A stretch of 21,993 nt of DNA from Planctomycetaceae bacterium (GTDB lineage: Bacteria; Planctomycetota; Planctomycetia; Pirellulales; Thermoguttaceae), in NCBI GenBank assembly GCA_031274385.1, contig JAISQH010000349.1, forward strand, positions 1 to 21,993. The letters run 5' to 3'. Below, piece after piece: positions 16,215 to 21,993 of the stretch. The position numbers were made by a program, and so were the translations under genes. Under the pieces are notes generated by a model that saw only the letters and a list, made by a program, of their open reading frames with translations, was not told the DNA's origin and ran no database searches. The first letter of the stretch is position 1; every line of letters starts with the position of its first letter.

Positions 16215-16361
16215 ATGACAACATTGCAATCCCAACAACATGAGGATACCACAACACCGCCCGTCAAACAAGAGGAGCATGAGAAAATTGTCCATTCGCC
16301 GTCAATTTTCATTTGCGAGCAAAGACGTAACTATTTCTTTTATTTTTTATGGTACAGTTAG
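16215..16361 (+). CDS. Possible small protein, 48 residues
   Basis: ATG at 16215 to TAG at 16359-16361. The first half is polar and protein-like (MTTLQSQQHEDTTTPPVKQE), the end hydrophobic and aromatic (NYFFYFLWYS). AAGGAGGTGA at 16190-16199 is an almost perfect Shine-Dalgarno sequence, but the 18-nt spacing is longer than usual, which weakens the case. It is divergent from rsmA. No family is recognised. Confidence 0.25.
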   Translation: MTTLQSQQHEDTTTPPVKQEEHEKIVHSPSIFICEQRRNYFFYFLWYS

Positions 16362-16442
16362 GTAAGACAGGGAATTTAGTACGACAACGAAATCATTATC
16401 AACAACGAAATGAACTAAAAGGAAATAAAGAACAATTTACCT

Positions 16443-16544
16443 GTAGGGGCGACCCTTGCGGTCGCCCTAAATTTGCGGTCGTTCGGAATTGGTGATCGTT
16501 CGGAATTGGTGATCGTTCGGGGCAACCGCAAGGGTTGCCCCTAC
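16443..16544. repeat. Inverted-repeat module with 17-bp direct repeats
   Basis: GTAGGGGCGACCCTTGCGG... (16443-16467) is matched by the reverse complement of 16520-16544 (...GGGTTGCCCCTAC) with two changes. Each arm also folds on itself: GGGCGACC/GGTCGCCC and GGGGCAACC/GGTTGCCCC. Between them, GTTCGGAATTGGTGATC repeats exactly at 16481-16497 and 16498-16514, with a third partial copy. G+C is high compared with its surroundings. It looks like a non-autonomous dispersed element of the GTAGGGGCGACC type seen in many bacterial genomes. Confidence 0.8.
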
Positions 16545-16547
16545 AAT

Positions 16548-16581
16548 AAAAACGAAGGTTTCATTTCAAATGTAAACCTCC
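16548..16581 (-). terminator. Probable intrinsic terminator of pheT (dispersed hairpin, copy 2)
   Basis: On the minus strand, 65 nt past the pheT stop, GGAGGTTT (16581-16574) pairs with AAACCTTC (16561-16554) with one mismatch. The stem continues inward through CATTT/AAATG, and TTTTT (16552-16548) follows. The stem sequence shares 23 bases with copy 1 at 148-170. Confidence 0.6.
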
Positions 16582-16645
16582 CACAAAAAATGAAATAATC
16601 TGGAATTCAAGGATTCTTCGTATTTTCGTGACGAATATTGGAATA

Positions 16646-19138
16646 TTAAGCCCGCAGAGCGACATTCTTTTCTTTGATGAATGTCAGGAATTGTTGGTGA
16701 AACGATTCGATTTCTTCGCCGGAAAGCGTGTGATCGGGCGCGCCAATCCAAAATCGGAACGAATAACTCGCGTTTCCTTTTTCAAGCCCTTTGCCGCGAT
16801 AGGAAACAAGCATTTCACGCCGAACAACCAACGGATTTTTGAACTGATCAAGAAGCGATTCCAATTTGTCAAATCCCTCGTCAATACTCCAAACCAATGA
16901 AAAATCCTGCCACGATAACGGATAACGCGGCGGTTCTTCAAATTGAATTTCAGGATAAAGGGTTCCTGTTTTTGTACCGAATATTTCGCCGAATATTTTA
17001 TCGAGTTCCAGTTCAAACCAAACAACTTGTCCTCCTTCGGGACAAATTTTGTTCATCAATTCCTTGTCGAGAACGCCCATACTGCCAAGAATCTTGTTAC
17101 CGGATTGAACCGCAACCCAGCAGCCGGGAATGTGCCATGATCCTGTAACTGGTATTTCAATATCTTGCGACACGCCGTCAACAAACCGAATGTTACGAAT
17201 TCCGCAAACCGCCAGCACATCTTCCACCGCCGATTTCACCGAAAGATAAAAATCCTCCAACAAACCGGAACGCTGAAACGCAATTCCCGCCAGATTGTGT
17301 TTTTCGTTACACGCCTTGTTTTTACCGACCGAGAAAAAGGTTCGTCCTATTTCAAACAACCGGAAAGAATCCCGAAACGGTCGGTTTTTCGGAACCAACG
17401 CCAAAAGATTGGGAATCAATGTTGTTCGAAGCCGGGTGGTTTCCGGCGAGGTCGGATTTCGTAACACAAGCGTTTCTCCGGGTTCAAAACCCAATGTTTT
17501 AAGCCAGTTGTCATGGAACCAGACGTAATGATGGACTTCGAGAAACCGATGTCCGGCAGCAAGAAGCCGTCTCATTTTATGTTCCATTTTAAGCGGCTTT
17601 TCAATGAACAACGGCTTGATCGGCTGCGACGGCATGACCGGCGGAATATTATCGAAACCGAAAATTCGCAAAACTTCCTCCACAATGTCTTCGGGAATCG
17701 AAATATCTTTTTTGCTACGAAATGCTGGTACGCCGACAACAAGCGATTGGTTATCCCCATTTTGATTCTTGTCCTGATAATTCGCATCAAAACCGAGAGA
17801 ATGTAAAATGTCCAGAATTTGCTTGGGCGGCAGACTGATTCCGGCGAGTTGTTCCAAACGACCGGCAGGGATTGTCATTGTCCGCACTTCGTCCTGCAAA
17901 TCACCGTCAATCGTCAATCGGCTCAAGATGTTCAGGTTGGCGCCGGAGTCTTTTATCAGTTTCAAAATTCGTGCGATGCCAACTTTGACATTCGACGGCG
18001 GCTGCGATTTTTCGTAACGCTGAGACGCATCCGTTTTAAGATCAAGCCGACCGGAAGTCCGGCGAATCCGCGACGCTTTGAAATTCGCCGATTCCAGTAA
18101 CAGTTTTGTTGTGGATTCCGTCACTTCGGTTTCGAGACCGCCCATAATTCCCGCCAACGCAACCGGTCGGTCATCGCCGCCCGGACGACTTCCCCAAATC
18201 AGCAAATCTTCAGGAAGCAAATTGCGGGTTTGACCGTCAAGCGTTGCGAACTTTTCGTTGCGCCCCATCACGGCAACCCGGATTCCGCCAAGTTTGTCAG
18301 CGTCAAAAGCATGAGTCGGCTGACCGATTTCCCAATTGACATAATTCGTTACATCAACAAGCAAATTGTACGATCTCATACCCAGCGCGTGGAGCCGACG
18401 CTGCATGAAAAGCGGCGACGGAATCGTTCCTCCGCCTTGAAAATCGGCACAATAAAATTCGATACAACCGTAACAGGGACAATTTTCGTAATCTTCATTT
18501 TTTAACGGATACGCCGGAAGATGGTCAAACGCGGTCAAATCGAGTTGCGCCAACGGTTTTAATTCTCGGTGAAAAACGGCGGCAAATTCCCTTGCGAAAC
18601 CGTAATGTCCCCAAAGATCGGGACGGTGTGTCAAACTTTTGTTATCGATTTCGATTAACGTATCGGTTTCAGGAACAAATTTTGCCAACGGTGTTCCCGT
18701 TTCGATATTGTCTGGACATTCCAAAACGATTTCGTGCCAACCCGACATACCGAGTTCGGCAGCACTGCACAAAATTCCTTCACTTGGCTTACCGGACTCA
18801 CCAAACTTATCAAAAAAATTTGATTTCTCAATTTTGATGTTGCCAGCCAAAACGGTTCCGGCTGGCGCAAACGGAACTTTGAGACCAACCCGAACATTCG
18901 GCGCACCGCAAACGGTTGAGTACGTTTTTTCGCCGCAATCAATTTGACAAAACGTTAATTTATCAGTTAATTTTTCAACACTTTTCACCTCGCCGATCAC
19001 AACACCCCGAACAACACGGCGAATTTCTTTAATTCCTTCCACTTCCGCAGTTGCCAATGTGATCCGGTTGACAATGTCCTTGACATCAAGCCCCTTGAGA
19101 TCAACGTAATCCGAAATCCAATCAAGTGATATAAACAT
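16646..19138 (-). CDS. pheT: Phenylalanyl-tRNA synthetase beta subunit
   Basis: Beta subunit of the (alpha-beta)2 enzyme that charges tRNA-Phe; it also carries editing. The ATG at 19138 begins the typical MFISLDWISDYVDLKG; 830 residues is normal bacterial length. Domains in order: tRNA-binding EMAP-like domain (about 40-150, VVIGEVKSVEKL, CGAPNVRVGLKVPFAPAGT), the B3/B4 editing region (about 200-400, THAFDADKL, LDGQTRNLLPEDLLIW, VALAGIMGG), a B5 domain with GFDANY and EDIVEEVLRIFGFDNIP, the synthetase-like core, and a C-terminal FDX-ACB domain from about 735 (RYPLSWQDFSLVW, YRGKGLEKGNASYSFRFWIG). pheS, normally just upstream, is absent: the 5' neighbour is the FAD oxidoreductase beyond a 274-nt gap. 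pheS must be elsewhere in the genome. Confidence 0.97.
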   Translation of the reverse strand: MFISLDWISDYVDLKGLDVKDIVNRITLATAEVEGIKEIRRVVRGVVIGEVKSVEKLTDKLTFCQIDCGEKTYSTVCGAPNVRVGLKVPFAPAGTVLAGNIKIEKSNFFDKFGESGKPSEGILCSAAELGMSGWHEIVLECPDNIETGTPLAKFVPETDTLIEIDNKSLTHRPDLWGHYGFAREFAAVFHRELKPLAQLDLTAFDHLPAYPLKNEDYENCPCYGCIEFYCADFQGGGTIPSPLFMQRRLHALGMRSYNLLVDVTNYVNWEIGQPTHAFDADKLGGIRVAVMGRNEKFATLDGQTRNLLPEDLLIWGSRPGGDDRPVALAGIMGGLETEVTESTTKLLLESANFKASRIRRTSGRLDLKTDASQRYEKSQPPSNVKVGIARILKLIKDSGANLNILSRLTIDGDLQDEVRTMTIPAGRLEQLAGISLPPKQILDILHSLGFDANYQDKNQNGDNQSLVVGVPAFRSKKDISIPEDIVEEVLRIFGFDNIPPVMPSQPIKPLFIEKPLKMEHKMRRLLAAGHRFLEVHHYVWFHDNWLKTLGFEPGETLVLRNPTSPETTRLRTTLIPNLLALVPKNRPFRDSFRLFEIGRTFFSVGKNKACNEKHNLAGIAFQRSGLLEDFYLSVKSAVEDVLAVCGIRNIRFVDGVSQDIEIPVTGSWHIPGCWVAVQSGNKILGSMGVLDKELMNKICPEGGQVVWFELELDKIFGEIFGTKTGTLYPEIQFEEPPRYPLSWQDFSLVWSIDEGFDKLESLLDQFKNPLVVRREMLVSYRGKGLEKGNASYSFRFWIGAPDHTLSGEEIESFHQQFLTFIKEKNVALRA

Positions 19139-19328
19139 GGTTTTATCGCAAATAAAATTCTTTGAACCAAAACATCCCCAAAATTTTCGATATTTTCCCA
19201 GAAAATAACCAATGCGTCAAGATGTAACCGGCTCTTTTGTTTTTTAAGTTTGCGAGTGAAGACGCAAAGAGACGAGATACTCTTTTCACTTGAATTTTCG
19301 GTTTTATTTTTCCTTTTATGAAGTAATT

Positions 19329-19366
19329 AAGGTAGGCAACCACTCTTCGTAGTGGTCGCCTACCTT
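19329..19366 (-). terminator. Strong 16-bp hairpin downstream of the FAD oxidoreductase
   Basis: AAGGTAGGCAACCACT (19329-19344) pairs with AGTGGTCGCCTACCTT (19351-19366) with a single wobble pair and a 6-nt loop. It begins about 47 nt after the stop of the minus-strand oxidoreductase gene. No clear T-run follows on the minus strand, so it may be a terminator, an mRNA-end stabiliser, or a dispersed palindrome related in style to the GTAGGGGCGACC element at 16443. Confidence 0.55.
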
Positions 19367-19412
19367 ATCTAATTGAAACTCCATAAACGGAATTTTTTAT
19401 ACAAATATTGAC

Positions 19413-20699
19413 TCAATCGGGAACAATGGCTCCATGTTCTTCGAGGAGTTGACGAAGTTCTTTGAAAGGCACTGTAAGAGGATGACCATTTTTCTTCGCG
19501 GCTAATGCCGCCGCCGCTCCGGCTGCCTGTCCCATTGCCATGCAAGGAGCTTGAACACGAAGTCCTGAGTTGGCAATACGATCACTGCCAACACAACGTC
19601 CGGCTGCCAGAATATTCTTGCCCCCTTTGGGAACCAACGCACGAAGTGGAACCGTTGGAATGATTCCTTCTTTGAGATTTTCAAGAGTTGCTTTCTTCTG
19701 GACTCGATGGATGTCAACCGGAAAGAATGCGTAACAAATTGCATCATCGAACTTGCGCCCGGTAGTATAATCGTCACCGGTAATCACGTATTCCGAATCA
19801 ATACGCCAACTTTCACGAACAGCGGATTCCGGTTGAAGTAAAAAAAGCCGAGCCGACGCGGAGTTTTTGGACTTTTCCGAACGAAGTTTTTGGAGTACTG
19901 TTTGGCGTCCGAGAATATTATCCCGGGTTCGGGTTATCGAATTGGAAGAATCCGCTCCGGGAACATAAGTTCCGAGACCCGGTAATCGTTCACGTCCCGG
20001 ATTAAATGCAGAGCCGAATTTGTATAAAATTGCTCCCGGTTGGGTTTCTTCTTCTCGAAGTCGATGAAAACCAGCCAAAGCAACGACATCTCCTCCTCCG
20101 GTACAATCAATCAACTGGCGACAAAGAATTGTCCGGCGAACTCCGGCACCAACAACCGCGACCCGCCAACCGTTTTCTGTCGGCTCCACACCAAGAGGAA
20201 ACTCGTAATATCGAATTTCAACTCCTGCTTTGATACAGTCGTCTTCCGCAAGAAGAGTGAACACAAACGGATTAATCGGCGGTTGAAAATGTCCATGATT
20301 ATTTTTGTACGGTTCTGAAAAATCAGGCAGATTACCGCCATCTGTTTCAATTGTCCGTTTAACCAAATCCCAACCAATTCCGGCGATGATTTGTTTCCCC
20401 CAAGCATTGAACATTCCCGGACTGGAAAGTCCGCCGTTTGTAATTGTTCCGCCGAGTTGTGAACTTCGTTCGACCAACATTGTTTTGACGCCAGCCCGTG
20501 CCGCTTGAAGAGCAGCCATGATTCCCGCCGTACCGCCGCCAACAACAAGAACATCGACATGATCTTCCTGAAATACGACTGATTTTCCGACTGGCTGATT
20601 TGAGGGATTCGATTGTCCCGACGAAACACCACAGGCAAGTGCTGCCCATGTTGCCGCTCCGGTTTCTAAAAATAAACGACGTGAAAATTTTTTTGACAT
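19413..20699 (-). CDS. Tat-exported FAD-dependent oxidoreductase
   Basis: The ATG at 20699 follows AAGGA with 8-nt spacing and directly begins a twin-arginine signal (MSKKFSRRLFLETGAATWAA, R7-R8), so the 428-residue form is chosen over a longer frame to 20795. The FAD/NAD(P)-type Rossmann motif VVGGGTAGIMAALQAARAG is at about 52-70, with the ER of MLVERSSQLGG closing the fold. LIDCTGGGDVVALAGFHRLREEE and NILAAGRCVGSDRIANSGLR are later FAD-oxidoreductase signatures, the second near the C-terminus. This matches the FAD_oxidored family (PF12831-type), frequent in planctomycetes and often with unknown substrate. Tat export suggests folding with cofactor before moving to the periplasm. It is 61 nt downstream of the DUF1559 gene on the same strand. 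Confidence 0.88.
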   Translation of the reverse strand: MSKKFSRRLFLETGAATWAALACGVSSGQSNPSNQPVGKSVVFQEDHVDVLVVGGGTAGIMAALQAARAGVKTMLVERSSQLGGTITNGGLSSPGMFNAWGKQIIAGIGWDLVKRTIETDGGNLPDFSEPYKNNHGHFQPPINPFVFTLLAEDDCIKAGVEIRYYEFPLGVEPTENGWRVAVVGAGVRRTILCRQLIDCTGGGDVVALAGFHRLREEETQPGAILYKFGSAFNPGRERLPGLGTYVPGADSSNSITRTRDNILGRQTVLQKLRSEKSKNSASARLFLLQPESAVRESWRIDSEYVITGDDYTTGRKFDDAICYAFFPVDIHRVQKKATLENLKEGIIPTVPLRALVPKGGKNILAAGRCVGSDRIANSGLRVQAPCMAMGQAAGAAAALAAKKNGHPLTVPFKELRQLLEEHGAIVPD

Positions 20700-20760
20700 A
20701 AAAATGATCCTTGATAGTAAAGTGTTGCAAAAATTTGTAAATTCCGTTGATACCGTTTTA

Positions 20761-21963
20761 TTACGGTAACGAAACGGGAAGACCATCACAAACATCGGCT
20801 AATGGAACCAATACATTTTCCGGGTGAGTCGTATTGCTCAATGCCCGAACAGAACCATCACCGATCAGGAATTGGCAAATGCCGGGATGCCAACTGCCGA
20901 AACCATAAGCACCGGATCGATAGGCAACAGTTGTTGGTGATACCGGATTGGCGGGACTGGAATCCGTTGGTGGAAAATCGGTTGCTACACTGAGTTTTGA
21001 GTTAGTTGGTATAATATTTCGAGCGGCACCTGCTGCCCAACGTCCCGAGATAATATAGGTTTGGTCAGCAATGTAGGGTTGAAGTGCCACATTTCCTGTA
21101 CTGTTTCCAAGTTTCGATAAACCGAGACAAGCCGATGGAATATGTTTTTCACCAAGAACCAACTGGTTACTCGTTCCATCCTGCCACCATGCAAAAGTAT
21201 CGCGCGGTACGCATTGGTTAAAATCATTTGCCGCATCGCTACTGGAAATGAGTCGTTCCAGTAACGCCAAACGTAAAGGACTTCTATGCCCTGTATAATG
21301 ACTATTCATTAGGGAATGTTGAAACCAGCAACGAGAAGTACTACTATCCGAAATGCAAACAGCAGCGTAATCACCCAGAGGACCGGGAACATCTTTATCT
21401 GTTTCCATTCCTTTTTCAAGCATTTGGCTTAATCCGCGTCGTGTTGGACAGGCAAAAGTTGAAACGGCAAATCCATTTTGCTCTTCGGGTGAAAAAAGTC
21501 CCCACCAATCAATGGTTCCGCCTTTTGAATATCCAGTGGCGGCACCCGGTGTCCAAGCGTAAAAAATAGCGTTCAGACCTTTGCGGGATGTTGCTCCTGA
21601 AATTCCTGCAGCATCTTTACTTAAGATGGTTTGGTAAAGGGATTGTTGTTCCGCATACGGATAGAGAAGCACAAAAAATGAGGCTCGAAGAAAGGTTTCC
21701 GAAGAACCGCCAACGCCAAGTTCTATAGGCACAATCCCATTTCTTGTATCATGGAAATTGTGAACAGCAATCCCTATTTGTTTCAGATGATTCGAACACG
21801 TCATTCGTCTTGCCGCTTCACGCGCTGCCTGAACTGCGGGAAGCAAAAGAGCAATCAGAACGCCGATAATCGCAATCACCACAAGAAGCTCTACTAACGT
21901 AAAGCCGGATAGAACGTAACGAATAAGAGTCGGTGATTTTGCAGAGTCGCGTTTGGAGAACAA
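20761..21963 (-). CDS. DUF1559 pseudopilin-like protein (prepilin N-terminus, H-x9-DG)
   Basis: A type IV pilin-like N-terminus, SGFTLVELLVVIAIIGVLIA, has the usual Gly just before Phe-Thr-Leu-Val-Glu and leads into LLLPAVQAAREAARRMTCSNHL. DUF1559 (SBP_bac_10-type) fills the rest, ending with the H-x9-DG motif (HPGICQFLIGDGSVRAL). Such proteins are abundant in planctomycetes and are thought to be surface or secretion-associated; the exact function is unknown. The frame is open to the window edge, with TTG codons at 21987 and 21963. The segment upstream of 21963 is the dispersed CTCCACTATCAAC repeat, and GGAG lies 5 nt before the TTG at 21963, so that start is used; the true start could be beyond the window. 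The downstream FAD gene may be co-transcribed. Confidence 0.88.
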   Translation of the reverse strand: MFSKRDSAKSPTLIRYVLSGFTLVELLVVIAIIGVLIALLLPAVQAAREAARRMTCSNHLKQIGIAVHNFHDTRNGIVPIELGVGGSSETFLRASFFVLLYPYAEQQSLYQTILSKDAAGISGATSRKGLNAIFYAWTPGAATGYSKGGTIDWWGLFSPEEQNGFAVSTFACPTRRGLSQMLEKGMETDKDVPGPLGDYAAVCISDSSTSRCWFQHSLMNSHYTGHRSPLRLALLERLISSSDAANDFNQCVPRDTFAWWQDGTSNQLVLGEKHIPSACLGLSKLGNSTGNVALQPYIADQTYIISGRWAAGAARNIIPTNSKLSVATDFPPTDSSPANPVSPTTVAYRSGAYGFGSWHPGICQFLIGDGSVRALSNTTHPENVLVPLADVCDGLPVSLP

Positions 21964-21964
21964 A

Positions 21965-21993
21965 CACTCTCCACTATCAACTTTCAACTCTCC
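21965..21993. repeat. Pyrimidine-rich CTCCACTATCAAC repeat, copy 4
   Basis: CACTCTCCACTATCAACTTT followed by CAACTCTCC runs to the window edge, overlapping the possible 5' end of the DUF1559 gene. It matches the sequence at 15131-15165 closely, and 7024-7051 and about 46-67 more loosely. Confidence 0.6.

Larger units (their letters stand above)
16098..16645. other. Repeat-bearing intergenic region upstream of rsmA
   Basis: The 548-nt gap between pheT (ends 16646) and rsmA (starts 16097) holds a possible 48-codon plus-strand gene (16215-16361), an inverted-repeat module with internal direct repeats (16443-16544) and the pheT terminator (16548-16581). The rsmA promoter should be at its left end but was not picked out. 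A minus-strand open frame at 16118-16312 overlaps the small plus-strand frame and is not called. Confidence 0.5.

Noticed and set aside
16118..16312. 64-codon minus-strand open frame
   Set aside because: Cys/Ser/Val-rich with no family features and overlapping the 48-codon plus-strand frame; no support.

Overview
The window most likely comes from a planctomycete, or a close relative in the PVC group, with moderately low G+C (judged by eye, not calculated). Two genes point there: a type II pseudopilin-like DUF1559 protein with the H-x9-DG C-terminal motif at the right edge, and a Tat-exported FAD oxidoreductase beside it. The rest mixes ordinary housekeeping genes with loosely packed accessory genes. 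Intergenic regions are long and full of small inverted and tandem repeats. No rRNA, tRNA, CRISPR array, transposase or integrase was recognised.

Left part (1-9895), accessory. A minus-strand Mrr-like restriction-endonuclease homologue (261-1178) has an eroded-looking active site. A repeat-rich gap with a probable gene remnant (1735-1941) follows. Then come three plus-strand genes: a secreted TraB/GumN-family protein (1961-2860), a very large methyl-accepting chemotaxis protein (3385-6954) with fifteen 19-residue repeats inserted in its extracytoplasmic sensor region, and a small exported protein (7060-7494). A more A/T-rich solitary gene (7832-9895), with its own good sigma70-type promoter, encodes an N-terminal GHKL ATPase joined to a C-terminal PD-(D/E)XK nuclease. 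It is the best candidate here for an uncharacterised defence factor.

Middle and right part (10022-21963), all minus strand. Transcription runs from high to low coordinates: the DUF1559 pseudopilin and FAD oxidoreductase as a pair, pheT without pheS, rsmA/ksgA, purM, a DUF1016/YhcG-type nuclease, and rnr (RNase R). The YhcG-type gene and rnr are 13 nt apart and are probably co-transcribed. The YhcG-type gene carries two 132-bp in-frame repeats built from short DNA palindromes, placed inside an otherwise conserved motif.

Three of the genes (261-1178, 7832-9895, 12462-13790) carry PD-(D/E)XK-like nuclease domains within about 13.5 kb, which suggests a diffuse defence or accessory region around housekeeping genes. 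Starts were moved inward from the longest reading frames in several genes where an ATG, signal peptide or family N-terminus supports it. All family assignments come from reading motifs by eye; no database search was possible.
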